DNA from: Pseudoalteromonas nigrifaciens
Lineage (GTDB): Bacteria; Pseudomonadota; Gammaproteobacteria; Enterobacterales; Alteromonadaceae
Reading direction: 5' to 3'
Assembly (NCBI RefSeq): GCF_002221505.1
Contig: NZ_CP011036.1
Span: 2,914,001 to 2,978,000 of the forward strand
Length of the DNA: 64,000 nucleotides
How positions within the stretch are numbered: the stretch's first letter is position 1; each line of letters starts with the position of its first letter. This document shows, in pieces, positions 46,476-58,390 of the stretch. The notes under the pieces were generated by a model. That model was not told where the DNA came from and did no database searches. It saw only the letters and a list, made by a program, of their open reading frames with translations. The position numbers and the translations under genes are program-made.

Positions 46476-47828
46476 ATGAAAATGAAATTATCACTTATCA
46501 GCGCAGCTATTTTGTCTACTAGCCTATTATTGAGCCCGGTTACGTCTTACGCAAAAATGCCGATTGCAGTAAATGGCCAACAATTACCAACACTTGCGCC
46601 TATGTTAGAGCAAATAACTCCTGGTGTTGTCAGTATCCAGGTTTCGGGCTCAAAAGAAATACGTCGCCGCGCCGATCCGCTGGAGTTCTTTTTTGGTAAC
46701 CCACAACCTCGCAGTCAAAAACGTCAATTTAGCGGGTTAGGCTCAGGGGTTATTATTGATGCTAAGAAAGGTTATGTGGTCACTAACAACCATGTGATCC
46801 AAGACGCCGAAAAAATGATAGTCACCCTTGAAGACGGCCGAGAGTTTGAGGCAACCAAAATTGGCACTGATAAAGAGTCTGATATCGCCTTATTACAAAT
46901 AGATGCAGATGATTTAACCGCAGTAAAGCTAGCTAACTCTGATAATTTACGGGTGGGCGACTTTGCTGTTGCCATTGGTAACCCATTTGGTTTAAGCCAT
47001 ACGGTTACATCTGGCATAGTAAGCGCACTTGGTCGCAGTGGCTTAAATATTGAAGGTTACGAAGATTTCATTCAAACCGATGCCGCTATTAACCAAGGTA
47101 ACTCTGGTGGTGCATTAGTTAATTTAAATGGCGAGCTAATTGGAATTAACACCGCAATTTTAGGCGCATCTGGCGGTAACGTAGGTATTGGCTTTGCTAT
47201 TCCTTCTAATATGATGAAAAACTTAGTTGATCAAATTATTGAACACGGTGAAGTTCGCCGTGGCTCGCTAGGAATATCAGGTCGCCCTCTCGATGCTGGG
47301 CTTGCCAAAGCACAGCAGCTTGACGTAAAACAGGGCGCGTATGTTATGCAAGTAATGGATAACACTGCAGCCAGCAAAGCGGGCATACAAGCAGGCGATG
47401 TTATTATTAGCATTAATGGTAGTGATATTAGCGGCTTTCATGAATTACGCAGTAAAATAGCAACCTTAGGCGAAGGCCGAGACGTTAAATTAGGTATTTA
47501 CCGCGATGGTAAGATAAAAACCGTTAAAGTAACCCTAGATGGCGCATCTGGTATTACCGCAACAGGCGAAGAATTACACCCTGCATTTCAAGGTGCCACA
47601 TTAGAAAACGTTAAGAAAAATAACGCTAAGGGTATTGAAGTTAGTACGGTAGATCCGCGCTCTCCTGCAGCGCGTGTTGGTCTTGAAGAAGGTGATATTA
47701 TTGTGCAAGTAAATCGCCAGCGCGTAGAAAGCATAAATGATATGAACCAGATCATTGAAAACATCAAAGGCAACATTGTATTAGGGGTAAAACGCGGTCG
47801 TGAGTCTATATTTGTACTCATTCAATAA
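46476..47828 (+). CDS. degQ: periplasmic serine endoprotease DegQ (DegP family)
   Basis: HtrA-family protease and chaperone for misfolded envelope proteins. The signal peptide ends near residue 26 (SYA-KM). The trypsin-like catalytic triad is His106 (TNNHVI), Asp135 (SDIALL) and Ser209 (GNSGGAL). Two PDZ domains follow (about 255-345 and 360-450). At 450 aa, with the short LA-loop region QPRSQKRQF, it fits DegQ rather than DegP. It is followed by its own terminator and then degS. Confidence 0.95.
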   Translation: MKMKLSLISAAILSTSLLLSPVTSYAKMPIAVNGQQLPTLAPMLEQITPGVVSIQVSGSKEIRRRADPLEFFFGNPQPRSQKRQFSGLGSGVIIDAKKGYVVTNNHVIQDAEKMIVTLEDGREFEATKIGTDKESDIALLQIDADDLTAVKLANSDNLRVGDFAVAIGNPFGLSHTVTSGIVSALGRSGLNIEGYEDFIQTDAAINQGNSGGALVNLNGELIGINTAILGASGGNVGIGFAIPSNMMKNLVDQIIEHGEVRRGSLGISGRPLDAGLAKAQQLDVKQGAYVMQVMDNTAASKAGIQAGDVIISINGSDISGFHELRSKIATLGEGRDVKLGIYRDGKIKTVKVTLDGASGITATGEELHPAFQGATLENVKKNNAKGIEVSTVDPRSPAARVGLEEGDIIVQVNRQRVESINDMNQIIENIKGNIVLGVKRGRESIFVLIQ

Positions 47829-47856
47829 TTTATAACCGTTAAAATGCAATAAAAGT

Positions 47857-47886
47857 AACAGCGGCACTTGCCGCTGTTATTTTTTT
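47857..47886 (+). terminator. terminator of degQ
   Basis: A 9-bp perfect stem AACAGCGGC/GCCGCTGTT around ACTT, followed by T8. It separates degQ from degS. Confidence 0.92.
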
Positions 47887-47927
47887 TGGCCATCATAAAG
47901 AGATTGCTCACTAACAATAAGAATCTT

Positions 47928-49010
47928 GTGCTAAAAATCTTAAAATTTATACTCCCTCCTCTATTTGCAGGCCTAGGTATTGCTTTTTTAGTGGTTTTTT
48001 TTAGTCCTAATATGCGCACTGCATTGCTGCCTAATGTGCCACTGCCCAGTGCTATGAGTAGCAACCATTTAAGCTTTTCAGATGCGGTTAAGCGTGCGGC
48101 TCCTTCGGTAGTCACCGTTTTTTCAGAAAGTATTTCTAAAGAACCACGCTATAAACGACAAAACACCGTACAAGAACTAGGTTCGGGCGTGATCATGTCG
48201 CAAGATGGCTATATTCTTACCAATTATCATGTGATTAATAATGCCGACCAAATACTGGTTATATTAACCGATGGCCGACGCTTTTTTGATGTACAGCTTA
48301 TTGGTTTTGATACTATTACTGACCTTGCGCTCTTAAAAATTAATGCCGATCACTTACCTGTTATTCCTGTTAACGATGACTACTCATCAAGTGTTGGCGA
48401 CATTGTACTGGCCATTGGTAACCCTTTAAATTTAGGGCAAACCATTACCCAAGGCATTATTAGCGCCACCGGCAAACAAAAAATCACCGACAGTCCTTAT
48501 AATAATTTATTGCAAATGGACGCAGCCATTAATGTAGGCAATTCGGGCGGTGCATTAGTTAATTCCAATGGTGATTTAGTCGGTATTACTTCTGCACAAT
48601 TTAAAACTCGCGAAAACTTAAACATACAGGGAATATTTTTTGCGGTTCCTTACTCTTTAGTAAAAGAGGTTATGGCAAAACTAATTCGTCATGGCCGAGT
48701 GGTTCGTGGCTACTTAGGCTTTGAGGGGACAGCTGTAGATAGCACAGGCAAAGAAGTAAACGACAGCCTAACGCCCGTGGCAGGTATGCGTATTACTAAC
48801 TTAGACCCACTAGGCCCAGCTTGGCAGGCCGGTATTGAAGAGCAAGATATTGTAATTGAAATAGCAGGACTTTCGGTAGCAAACCCACAAAAAGTGTTAG
48901 AAAAAATAGGCAATACCGAACCCGGTAAAGAAATAGAATTTGAGCTGTACCGCAATGGTAAAATAGAAAAAATAATGGTGACGGTTGCAGAGCTTGAAAC
49001 TAAGCTTTAA
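47928..49010 (+). CDS. degS: site-1 protease DegS
   Basis: Inner-membrane-anchored HtrA protease that cleaves the anti-sigma factor RseA when its PDZ senses misfolded porins, starting the sigmaE response. One N-terminal membrane anchor (FILPPLFAGLGIAFLVVFF), then His101 (TNYHVI), Asp132 (TDLALL), Ser206 (GNSGGAL) and one PDZ domain (about 250-350). I start it at the GTG at 47928, giving 360 aa (E. coli 355). A longer frame from TTG at 47868 begins inside the degQ terminator and is rejected. Confidence 0.94.
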   Translation: MLKILKFILPPLFAGLGIAFLVVFFSPNMRTALLPNVPLPSAMSSNHLSFSDAVKRAAPSVVTVFSESISKEPRYKRQNTVQELGSGVIMSQDGYILTNYHVINNADQILVILTDGRRFFDVQLIGFDTITDLALLKINADHLPVIPVNDDYSSSVGDIVLAIGNPLNLGQTITQGIISATGKQKITDSPYNNLLQMDAAINVGNSGGALVNSNGDLVGITSAQFKTRENLNIQGIFFAVPYSLVKEVMAKLIRHGRVVRGYLGFEGTAVDSTGKEVNDSLTPVAGMRITNLDPLGPAWQAGIEEQDIVIEIAGLSVANPQKVLEKIGNTEPGKEIEFELYRNGKIEKIMVTVAELETKL

Positions 49011-49011
49011 T

Positions 49012-49050
49012 AAAAAGGCCGGATAGCAAATTAGCTTATCCGGCCTTTAA
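49012..49050. terminator. bidirectional terminator between degS and murA
   Basis: A 12-bp perfect stem AAAGGCCGGATA (49014-49025) with its complement (49037-49048), flanked by A and T residues, ends the convergent degS and murA transcripts. Confidence 0.9.
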
Positions 49051-49077
49051 AAATACCTTAACTAACTAAATAGTTAC

Positions 49078-50608
<1,531 letters not shown>

Positions 50609-50613
50609 AACTC

Positions 50614-50907
50614 TCACTCAAATAGGGTTGTAACTTGACCCAATTGCATTAAATTTTGCAATTGTTCAGGTGGATTTTGCAACTCAAGGCGAATGCCTTG
50701 TTGCTTGTACTGCGCAAAAGTGTGAATTAACCAAGCTAAGCCTGCTGTGTCAACCCTAGATACGTCACTAAGGTCAAAGTAGCAGATTTTATGCTTGGTT
50801 ATTGCCTGACTGCCCAGGCCTTTTTCATCGCCAATTGAACTTCGAGTAAGCTCACCACTGACTCGAAAATGTTGCTCATCAACTTGGCTTATCACCAACT
50901 TAGTCAT
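50614..50907 (-). CDS. mlaB: MlaB, STAS-domain subunit of the phospholipid transporter
   Basis: Cytoplasmic STAS protein that binds the ATPase MlaF and stabilises the MlaFEDB complex. 97 aa; the STAS signature is [29 protein letters not shown], with the usual D-TAGL loop. It overlaps the mlaC 3' end by eight bases and precedes ibaG. Confidence 0.92.
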   Translation of the reverse strand: MTKLVISQVDEQHFRVSGELTRSSIGDEKGLGSQAITKHKICYFDLSDVSRVDTAGLAWLIHTFAQYKQQGIRLELQNPPEQLQNLMQLGQVTTLFE

Positions 50908-51580
50908 TGGTGTCGCTGCCTCTAAACTGTACTGGCAGTTGGCTCTTTTGCTCTAAAAGGTTACTTACGTGGTCAATACCTTGTTGGCGTAACATGCCTT
51001 GTAGCTCACTTTGCTTTGCATCTAGTAAGCTAATACCTTCTGCAATCATATCGTAAGCACGCCATTCACCACTTCTGTCTTCACGTACTTTAAAGTCAAT
51101 TTTAATATCGGGTTTACCCGCTTCAATGATCTTGGTTTTTACTACCACCACATCTTTACCTTTAAAAGGTTGTGGTGCGCCAAACTCGACTTGTTGGTTG
51201 GTGTATTGGGTAAAAACACCTGCATACGTTGCTACTAGGTACTCTCTAAATACTACAATAAAGCGCTGAATATCTTTAATTGCGCGCGCCTTTTCAGCCT
51301 CATCGGTTATTGCACGCACTTTTGATACTTCGCTGCCTAACACTCGCAGTGCCGCATATTTGTAGTCAATGTAGGGCATTAATTCTTCTTCAACAATGAC
51401 ACGAAAATGCTCATTATTTTTAATAATTAATGGCTGATCTTTTGTGATCCGCTCAAAGGTATTATCTGCCACTTGACGTACCATTTTGTTAGGATCTGTT
51501 AGCTTAACATCGGCAGCTTTAACTACCTGTGCAAACGTTAGGGTACTAAGCGCTGCAATAACTAAAAACTTTTTCAACAT
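50900..51580 (-). CDS. mlaC: MlaC, periplasmic phospholipid-binding protein
   Basis: Shuttles phospholipids between the outer-membrane MlaA and the inner-membrane MlaFEDB complex. The signal peptide ends at VKA-AD near residue 22. Family blocks are VEEELMPYIDYKYAALRVLG and FKVREDRSGEWRAYDMIAEGISLL. 226 aa. Five bp after mlaD. Confidence 0.95.
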   Translation of the reverse strand: MLKKFLVIAALSTLTFAQVVKAADVKLTDPNKMVRQVADNTFERITKDQPLIIKNNEHFRVIVEEELMPYIDYKYAALRVLGSEVSKVRAITDEAEKARAIKDIQRFIVVFREYLVATYAGVFTQYTNQQVEFGAPQPFKGKDVVVVKTKIIEAGKPDIKIDFKVREDRSGEWRAYDMIAEGISLLDAKQSELQGMLRQQGIDHVSNLLEQKSQLPVQFRGSDTND

Positions 51581-51585
51581 AATAA

Positions 51586-52134
51586 TTACTCACTACCTTG
51601 GTTGAATAAAAACTGCCCAATTAACTCTTCTAGCACTAAGGCAGACTTAGTATCGGTAATAGATCCACCGTCACCTAGCGCTTTACTTTCTACGCCAAAT
51701 AAATCATCAATTGCTTGATCTTGTTCGTTATGTACCACAGTTAAACCTAAACAACGCTGCTCTGCAGATTCTGGTGCAATAACAGGGTTAATCCCTAAGT
51801 ACTGCTCACCTAAAATGCCTGACGTTAAAATAGAGATTGAGCTAGTATCTGAAAAACGACATAAATACTGTGCATCAATGGTCATATTAACAACTGGTAA
51901 AAATTCTTGCGGATGAACATAAATAGATTCTACCCGGCCAATAACCACACCGCCCACTTTAATGGGTGCACGGGGCTTTAATGAGCCTATGTTTTCAAAT
52001 TTAGCATTAAGTGTGTATGTGTCACCTGAGCCACTAATACCAGTGTTGGCCACTTTAAGCGCAAGCATAGCAAATGCTAAAATGCCTAGTGCGACAAAAA
52101 AACCAACTAAAATCTCTAATTTCCGTGAATTCAT
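51586..52134 (-). CDS. mlaD: MlaD, MCE-domain subunit
   Basis: Inner-membrane-anchored protein that forms the hexameric MCE ring channelling lipids. One N-terminal membrane helix (EILVGFFVALGILAFAMLALKVA) precedes the MCE domain (YTLNAKFENIGSLKPRAPIKVGGVVIGRV). 182 aa, the same as E. coli within a residue. 13 bp after mlaE. Confidence 0.96.
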   Translation of the reverse strand: MNSRKLEILVGFFVALGILAFAMLALKVANTGISGSGDTYTLNAKFENIGSLKPRAPIKVGGVVIGRVESIYVHPQEFLPVVNMTIDAQYLCRFSDTSSISILTSGILGEQYLGINPVIAPESAEQRCLGLTVVHNEQDQAIDDLFGVESKALGDGGSITDTKSALVLEELIGQFLFNQGSE

Positions 52135-52147
52135 TATCTATACCCTA

Positions 52148-52930
52148 CTAGTTGGTAAACATTACCGCTGTCAAAAGAAAGTCAAACCCTAACACTGCTA
52201 AAGATGAGTGCACCACGGTTTCTGTGGTTGCTTTACTGATCCCCTCAGAAGTTGGTACACAATCATATCCTTTATAAAGGGCGATCCAGGTCACTACAAT
52301 AGCAAATACAACGCTTTTAATTATGCCATTGAGTATGTCTTGCTGAAACGAAACTTGTGATTGCATAATTGACCAAAAGCTTCCGGTATCAACGCCTAGC
52401 CAATCAACGCCGACTAAATGAGCACCAATAATAGCCACTGCCGAAAATATTAATGCTAACAACGGCATACTTATTAAACCAGCCCAAAAACGCGGTGCAA
52501 TTATACGTTTCAATGGATCAATGGCCATCATTTCGAGTGATGACAATTGCTCGGTTGCTTTCATTAAACCAATTTCAGCGGTGAGCGCACTGCCCGCCCG
52601 CCCAGCAAATAGCAATGCAGTAACCACAGGGCCTAGTTCTCTGAGCAAACTCAGCGCAACTAAAGGGCCTAAGCTATCCTCTGCACCATAACCAACCAAC
52701 ACTGTATAGCCTTGCAGCGCTAATACCATGCCAATAAACAACCCCGACACCACAATAATGAGCAACGATTGTGAGCCCACCATATAGAGCTGGCGAATGA
52801 GTAAGGGGGTGCCTTTTTTAAAATTAGGTATGTGCACAAGTGCACCAAATAACATGTTCGCTGAGCGCCCTAGCGCTGCAAAACGACCTAGTGTTTTATG
52901 CCCTATTTTTTGCAGAAAATTCAACATCAT
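52148..52930 (-). CDS. mlaE: MlaE, permease subunit
   Basis: Permease of the MlaFEDB lipid ABC transporter, with about five or six membrane helices. [33 protein letters not shown] is the conserved MlaE block, and it contains the glutamates near the lipid path. 260 aa. It starts with two consecutive ATGs overlapping the mlaF stop. Confidence 0.97.
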   Translation of the reverse strand: MMLNFLQKIGHKTLGRFAALGRSANMLFGALVHIPNFKKGTPLLIRQLYMVGSQSLLIIVVSGLFIGMVLALQGYTVLVGYGAEDSLGPLVALSLLRELGPVVTALLFAGRAGSALTAEIGLMKATEQLSSLEMMAIDPLKRIIAPRFWAGLISMPLLALIFSAVAIIGAHLVGVDWLGVDTGSFWSIMQSQVSFQQDILNGIIKSVVFAIVVTWIALYKGYDCVPTSEGISKATTETVVHSSLAVLGFDFLLTAVMFTN

Positions 52931-53742
52931 TTATTCTCTCCAAGCAACTCATCTGCATATGTTTGTGCCGGAAAATGAAATGGCACAGGACCATCCGATA
53001 AGCCTTTTAAGAACTGCTGTACCAAAGGAGATTCATGTTGACGCATTTGTTCTGGCGATCCACTGCCAATAACACCTTGATCGGCAATTATTATAACGTG
53101 ATCGGCAATGCTCATGACTTCGTTAACATCATGGGTCACGATTAAAGACGATAAACCAAGCACTTCATTGAGTGACTTTATAAGCTTTACCAGTACTCCC
53201 ATAGAAATAGGGTCTTGGCCTGCAAATGGCTCATCATACATAATTAATTCAGGGTCAAGTGCTATAGAGCGGGCTAAAGCTGCACGGCGAGCCATACCAC
53301 CTGACAACTCCGACGGCATTAAATCCTTAGCGCCTCGTAAACCTACAGCTTGTAACTTCATTAATACCACTAAGCGAATAAGGTCTTCACTTAGCTTAGT
53401 GTGCTCTCTAATCGGAAAAGCAATATTATCGAATACCGACATGTCAGTAAATAATGCACCACTTTGAAACAGCATACTCATTTTGGTACGTGCTTCATAT
53501 AGTACTTTACGTGACATTTTTGGAATGCTATTGCCTTCAAATAAAATATCACCCGAGTCAGGCTTTAGCTGACCGCCAATTAAACGTAGCATGGTAGTTT
53601 TACCAATGCCGCTTGGCCCCATAATGGCAGTGATTTTACCTTTAGGAACACTAAAACTCATATTTTTATATATGATTCTATCGCCCCTTGAAAAGCAAAC
53701 ATCCTTGACTTCTACTATTGATTGCGACAAGTCGCTCTCCAT
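52927..53742 (-). CDS. mlaF: MlaF, ATPase subunit
   Basis: ATP-binding subunit of the Mla transporter. Walker A is GPSGIGKTT (residues 42-50), the signature is LSGGMARR, Walker B is [13 protein letters not shown], and the H-loop sits in VTHDVNEV. I start it at the ATG at 53742 ([15 protein letters not shown], matching the E. coli N-terminus), giving 271 aa; a TTG further upstream would add 29 residues without family support. First gene of mlaFEDCB-ibaG-murA, divergent from yrbG. Confidence 0.96.
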   Translation of the reverse strand: MESDLSQSIVEVKDVCFSRGDRIIYKNMSFSVPKGKITAIMGPSGIGKTTMLRLIGGQLKPDSGDILFEGNSIPKMSRKVLYEARTKMSMLFQSGALFTDMSVFDNIAFPIREHTKLSEDLIRLVVLMKLQAVGLRGAKDLMPSELSGGMARRAALARSIALDPELIMYDEPFAGQDPISMGVLVKLIKSLNEVLGLSSLIVTHDVNEVMSIADHVIIIADQGVIGSGSPEQMRQHESPLVQQFLKGLSDGPVPFHFPAQTYADELLGENK

Positions 53743-54008
53743 AACAATATTCACTCGTATTCCTATTTTAAGGCTTTTTCGACCAAGATGGAAAAAACAA
53801 TTCGTAAGATTTTGTAATGTAATTGCCAAAACAGTTATAAGGCTCGCTCAAACCACCTTAACCTTGGCTTAAACCTTTGCATAGCATACCCTAAATATTT
53901 ATAAAATAAGTGATTAACCGCTCTCTTCGCCACTGTTTTATTTATACTTTCAGATTGGCTTTTGTTACTATTCGCGCAATATGTATTTTCAATAACTGGT
54001 TCAATACA

Positions 54009-54977
54009 ATGGTTACCTCATTTGTTATTTTAATTTTTGGTCTTGCTGGCCTAGTTTGGAGCGCTGACAAGTTCGTTTATGGCGCCGCAGCACTGGCGAA
54101 AAACTTTGGTGTGCCTACTTTAATTGTAGGGTTAACCGTTGTTGCAATGGGTTCATCAGCGCCTGAAATGATGGTTTCGGCTTCTGCCGCTTTAGCCGGT
54201 AAAACCGATACTGCCATAGGCAATGCCGTTGGCTCAAACATAACCAATATTTTATTAGTACTGGGTATTACCGCTTTATTGCGCCCGTTGTCTGTTTCAT
54301 CAAGCACCTTAAAACGTGAAATACCTTTGGTATTAATTATTTCGTTAGCTACTTGGTATATTTTTTCAGATAACTATTTTTCATACCCAGAAGCAATTGC
54401 CCTACTTATTGGTTTTGTTGTATTTATTTTTGGACTTATTATTATCTCCCTAAGAGCTAAAAATAATAACGATCCATTTGTAAACGAAGCCTGCGATGAA
54501 GTACCCGATAACGTTCCCACTAAAAAGGCAGTTTTTTGGCTCATTGTGGGCTTGATATTACTTCCTGTTAGTTCTCACTTTTTAGTTGGCTCAGCTGTCG
54601 ATATTGCAAAATTCTTTGGCTTAAGTGACTTGGTAATTGGCTTAACTATTATTGCTATTGGCACCAGTTTACCAGAACTGGCAGCGTCTGTTGCAGGTGT
54701 GCTTAAAAATGAAGATGACCTAGCACTGGGTAATATTGTGGGCTCAAATATTTTTAATATTTTAGCCGTGTTACCACTTGCCGGTATTATCAATCCATCG
54801 ATAATCGACCCTTCTATTGCTAATCGTGATGTACTGATTATGATTGCAGCAACCTTGGCACTTATTGTTATGTCATTGAACTTTAGAGGCGCTCAGCGTA
54901 TCAATAGAGTAGAAGGTGGTTTACTGCTAAGCGCATTTTTGATTTACCAAGGTTACATCTTTAGTCAAATAGGGTAA
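54009..54977 (+). CDS. yrbG: sodium/calcium exchanger family protein YrbG
   Basis: CaCA-family cation antiporter, about ten membrane helices. The two internal repeats carry the ion-site motifs GSSAPEMMVS with GSNITNILL, and GTSLPELAAS with GSNIFNILA. 322 aa from the ATG at 54009 (E. coli YrbG 325); an earlier GTG at 53910 would add 33 residues with no family match. It begins the plus-strand yrbG-kdsD-kdsC-lpt run, with kdsD nine bases on. Confidence 0.93.
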   Translation: MVTSFVILIFGLAGLVWSADKFVYGAAALAKNFGVPTLIVGLTVVAMGSSAPEMMVSASAALAGKTDTAIGNAVGSNITNILLVLGITALLRPLSVSSSTLKREIPLVLIISLATWYIFSDNYFSYPEAIALLIGFVVFIFGLIIISLRAKNNNDPFVNEACDEVPDNVPTKKAVFWLIVGLILLPVSSHFLVGSAVDIAKFFGLSDLVIGLTIIAIGTSLPELAASVAGVLKNEDDLALGNIVGSNIFNILAVLPLAGIINPSIIDPSIANRDVLIMIAATLALIVMSLNFRGAQRINRVEGGLLLSAFLIYQGYIFSQIG

Positions 54978-54986
54978 GAGTTGTCT

Positions 54987-55958
54987 ATGACCAAGCTAAG
55001 TTTTATCGAGCAAGGGCTACGTGTTCTTGATATCGAGCGCCAAGCACTTTTTGATATAAAACAATATGTAGATGATAATTTTCATCAGGCATGTCAGCTT
55101 ATGTATGACTGCAGCGGCCGTATTATAATTATTGGTATGGGTAAGTCTGGGCATATTGGCCATAAAATTGCGGCAACTTTAGCAAGCACTGGTAGCCCTG
55201 CTTTTTTTGTGCACCCAGGCGAAGCCAGCCACGGCGATTTGGGCATGATCACTAAAAACGATGTCGTTATGCTTATTTCTAACTCAGGCGAAACCAGTGA
55301 AGTACTTAATATTATTCCAGTGTTAAAACGCCTTGGTGCAAAAATTATTTCCATGACAGGAAATACACAATCAACCATGGCCACACTTGCTAACGTGCAT
55401 GTATGCATTAAAGTAGAAAAAGAAGCCTGCTCATTAGGCTTAGCACCAACAGCCAGTACCACGGCAACACTCGCTATGGGCGATGCAATGGCGGTAGCAC
55501 TGTTAGAAGCACGCGGATTTACTGCCGATGACTTTGCACTATCGCATCCCGGTGGCAGTTTAGGGAAGCGATTACTGCTCACCTTAAAAGATGTTATGCA
55601 CAGCGGTGTAAATACGCCTATTATAACTACTTCGCAAACTATTAAAGATGCGCTGATTGAAATGACAGCTAAAGGCTTAGGTATGACCGCCATAGTTGAC
55701 GATAATCAGCAACTCGCTGGGTTATTTACCGATGGTGATTTACGCCGTATTTTAGAGCAACGCGTTGATATTCATACCACGTCAATAGATGCAGTAATGA
55801 CTAAATCGTGTACCACGGCAACCCAAGATATGCTTGCTGCGCAAGCGCTTAATATCATGGAACATAAACGCATTAATGGCTTAATTATTATTAATGAGCA
55901 TAATCAGCCTATTGGGGCACTCAATATGCAAGACCTACTTAAAGCAGGAGTATTATAA
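54987..55958 (+). CDS. kdsD: arabinose-5-phosphate isomerase KdsD
   Basis: Converts ribulose 5-phosphate to arabinose 5-phosphate, the precursor of KDO in the LPS core. The SIS domain (GMGKSGHIGHKIAATLASTGSPAFFVHPGEASHGDLGM) is followed by two CBS domains (about 205-260 and 270-323). The start is the ATG at 54987 with a TAAGAG site; a TTG six bases earlier is less likely. 323 aa. Its stop directly precedes the kdsC ATG. Confidence 0.96.
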   Translation: MTKLSFIEQGLRVLDIERQALFDIKQYVDDNFHQACQLMYDCSGRIIIIGMGKSGHIGHKIAATLASTGSPAFFVHPGEASHGDLGMITKNDVVMLISNSGETSEVLNIIPVLKRLGAKIISMTGNTQSTMATLANVHVCIKVEKEACSLGLAPTASTTATLAMGDAMAVALLEARGFTADDFALSHPGGSLGKRLLLTLKDVMHSGVNTPIITTSQTIKDALIEMTAKGLGMTAIVDDNQQLAGLFTDGDLRRILEQRVDIHTTSIDAVMTKSCTTATQDMLAAQALNIMEHKRINGLIIINEHNQPIGALNMQDLLKAGVL

Positions 55959-56510
55959 ATGCAATTTGAAGAACTCTATCAAGCGCTAAGTGATGACGCT
56001 AAAGCGCGCGCAAAAAAAGTAAAACTACTTATATGCGACATTGATGGCGTATTTTCTGATGGCCGAATTTATCTTGGCAACCAAGGTGAAGAGCTAAAAG
56101 CATTTAATACAAAAGATGGCTTTGGTATTAAAGCACTTATTAACAGCGGCTTTGAAGTAGCGGTTATTACCGGCAGGCACTCGCAAATAGTACAACAACG
56201 TATGACCAGCTTAACCGTGCAGCATATTTATCAAGGTCAAGAAAACAAGCTTATTGCCTACCAAGAACTTAAAAACAAGCTTAATTTGAGCGATGAGCAA
56301 ATTGCTTATATTGGTGATGACGGCCCAGATATGCCTGTTATGGAGTTAGTTGGCTTTGCAGTCGCAGTAAACGACGCGCACCCACTAATTAAACGCTTAG
56401 CACATTACACTACGCAAATGCCGGGTGGTTTTGGTGCAGTAAGAGAGCTAACCGACTTACTTATGCTTGAAAACAATAAACCATTAACTAGCCAAGGCAC
56501 CAGTTCATGA
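55959..56510 (+). CDS. kdsC: 3-deoxy-D-manno-octulosonate 8-phosphate phosphatase KdsC
   Basis: Removes phosphate from KDO-8-phosphate. HAD-family C0 type without cap domain: motif I CDIDGVFSDG (Asp27, Asp29), motif II VITGRHS, motif IV GDDGPDMPVME. 183 aa. It overlaps lptC by four bases (ATGA), so KDO synthesis and LPS export are tied in one transcript. Confidence 0.97.
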   Translation: MQFEELYQALSDDAKARAKKVKLLICDIDGVFSDGRIYLGNQGEELKAFNTKDGFGIKALINSGFEVAVITGRHSQIVQQRMTSLTVQHIYQGQENKLIAYQELKNKLNLSDEQIAYIGDDGPDMPVMELVGFAVAVNDAHPLIKRLAHYTTQMPGGFGAVRELTDLLMLENNKPLTSQGTSS

Positions 56511-57064
56511 ATATAGCGCGCATAGTCTTAAGCGTTTTATTCATCACCTGTATGGTTTGGCTTTGGTACCCTTATTTTACTCAGGTAAATACGGTTGCTA
56601 AAGCCGACTCAGAAGTAATAGCTAAACCCGATTACACCGCCATTGAGCTAAAACAAACAGCTTTTGACGAAAACGGTGAAATTAGCCATAAAGTAACTGC
56701 GGTTAAAACGGAGCTTTACGAGCAGCTAGGATTTACCTTATTCGAAAAACCTACTTTCATATTGTACGACGACAGACAAAAAACGTGGCGTATCAATGCT
56801 GATGAAGCAACACTTTACGATGAAAGACAATTAATTTTAGAGGGTAATGTAACTGCCCAAAACTTAATTGATGGCGCAATGATAGACAAAATTACCGCCG
56901 ACAATATTCAAGTAGATATAATGCTACTCACTATGCGCAGCGAACAGCCCGTTATTATAACTGGACCGAATTTAAAGATCACCGGTAAAGGCCTTGAAGC
57001 CAATTTAACAACCGAGGTGATAAAACTAATTAACCATACGCGAACACTATATTATGACCAATAA
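56507..57064 (+). CDS. lptC: LPS export protein LptC
   Basis: Bitopic inner-membrane protein that passes LPS from LptBFG to LptA. An N-terminal membrane helix (IVLSVLFITCMVWLWYPYF) precedes the periplasmic beta-jellyroll (IELKQTAFDENGEISHKVTAVKTELYEQ, WRINADEATLYDE). 185 aa, matching E. coli (191). Its stop lies ten bases inside lptA. Confidence 0.94.
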   Translation: MNIARIVLSVLFITCMVWLWYPYFTQVNTVAKADSEVIAKPDYTAIELKQTAFDENGEISHKVTAVKTELYEQLGFTLFEKPTFILYDDRQKTWRINADEATLYDERQLILEGNVTAQNLIDGAMIDKITADNIQVDIMLLTMRSEQPVIITGPNLKITGKGLEANLTTEVIKLINHTRTLYYDQ

Positions 57065-57599
57065 CCTTGCAAAAATACTTATTATTCCATCGCTTATACT
57101 TGTATTTAATAGTAATGCGGCAGAGCAAAGTACTTCCCCATTAGCTAATCAAATTTCTATTAGTGCTGACCGCCAAGAAGGCCAACTAAAAGAAAACGTT
57201 GGTATTTTTGAGAAAAACGTCGAGATAATTCACGGTAATCGTCGTATCACCGCCGATCGTTTAGAAGTACATAAGCGCGACGAACTTGGCGATAATAAAC
57301 AACTATTAATTGCCACGGGCAGCCCTGCATATTTTGAAGAAAAGCAAGCAGATGGCACTGTCATGAGCGCCAGCGCTAACGAAGTACGTTACGATGTAGC
57401 GAAACGTTTTTTAACCCTGGTAGGAGATGCAAACATTTCTCAAGCTGGGCAAAAAATTACGGCTAAAAGCATCACTTATGATATAGAGCAACAGCTTATA
57501 AGTGCTGAAAAAGATGAAAACTCAACTGATCGGGTACACACTATTTTAGTGCCTGTAGACGTAAAAAAAGAACAAAAACTCAATAAAGGTCAGCCATGA
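57054..57599 (+). CDS. lptA: LPS periplasmic bridge protein LptA
   Basis: Forms the beta-jellyroll bridge that carries LPS across the periplasm. The signal peptide ends at SNA-AE near residue 23. The OstA-type repeats are visible ([59 protein letters not shown]). 181 aa. It overlaps lptC by 11 bases and lptB by four. Confidence 0.95.
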   Translation: MTNNLAKILIIPSLILVFNSNAAEQSTSPLANQISISADRQEGQLKENVGIFEKNVEIIHGNRRITADRLEVHKRDELGDNKQLLIATGSPAYFEEKQADGTVMSASANEVRYDVAKRFLTLVGDANISQAGQKITAKSITYDIEQQLISAEKDENSTDRVHTILVPVDVKKEQKLNKGQP

Positions 57600-58321
57600 G
57601 TACATTAAAAGCAGAGCTATTAGCAAAAAGCTATAAAGGCCGTGAAGTTGTTAAAAATGTAGGACTTGAAGTAAAAGCTGGTAGCATTGTTGGTTTACTT
57701 GGCCCAAATGGCGCAGGTAAAACCACTACCTTTTACATGATTGTAGGCTTAGTACCTAGCGACAAAGGTAAAATATTAATTGATGATAACGATATTACCT
57801 TACTTCCTATGCACAGCCGTGCTCGTTTAGGTATTGGTTATTTACCACAAGAATCTTCTATTTTTAGAAAGCTCACTGTGTATCAAAATTTAATGGCTAT
57901 TTTAGAAACGCGTAAGCAACTAAATAAACAAGCCAGGGAAGAAACCCTAAATAGTTTATTGGACGAATTTAGCCTGCAACATATTCGCGACAGCTTAGGT
58001 ATGGCGCTATCTGGTGGTGAACGTCGCCGCGTAGAAATAGCACGTGCTTTAGCTGCAGATCCTAAATTTATATTGCTTGATGAGCCCTTTGCTGGCGTGG
58101 ATCCTATTTCAGTACTCGATATTAAAAAAATTATAGAACACCTTAAAAATCGTGGTATTGGCGTACTAATTACCGACCACAATGTAAGGGAAACCCTTGA
58201 TGTTTGTGAAAAAGCCTACATTGTTTCTCATGGGGAGCTAATTGCATCTGGTACTCCTGAATTTGTATTAAACGATAAAACAGTACGTGATGTTTATTTA
58301 GGCGAGCAGTTCAAACTGTAA
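57596..58321 (+). CDS. lptB: LPS export ATPase LptB
   Basis: ABC ATPase that powers LPS extraction with LptFG. Walker A is GPNGAGKTT (residues 36-44), the Q-loop is in [17 protein letters not shown], the signature is LSGGERRR, Walker B is [13 protein letters not shown] and the H-loop is ITDHNVRET. 241 aa, identical in length to E. coli. It overlaps lptA (ATGA) and is followed by rpoN. Confidence 0.98.
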   Translation: MSTLKAELLAKSYKGREVVKNVGLEVKAGSIVGLLGPNGAGKTTTFYMIVGLVPSDKGKILIDDNDITLLPMHSRARLGIGYLPQESSIFRKLTVYQNLMAILETRKQLNKQAREETLNSLLDEFSLQHIRDSLGMALSGGERRRVEIARALAADPKFILLDEPFAGVDPISVLDIKKIIEHLKNRGIGVLITDHNVRETLDVCEKAYIVSHGELIASGTPEFVLNDKTVRDVYLGEQFKL

Positions 58322-58390
58322 TATTTATGTTATTACTATAAGCATCTGCTAAGATTAATCATATCAATTTATAAGGATTGTTAGAGATAA

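Noticed and set aside
47868..47927. N-terminal extension of degS from a TTG codon
   Set aside because: The TTG is inside the degQ terminator hairpin; the GTG at 47928 gives the family length.
47822..48115. 97-codon minus-strand frame between degQ and degS
   Set aside because: It crosses the degQ terminator and the degS start; no features support it.
55094..55693. 199-codon minus-strand frame within kdsD
   Set aside because: Shadow of the SIS/CBS coding sequence, with no family features.
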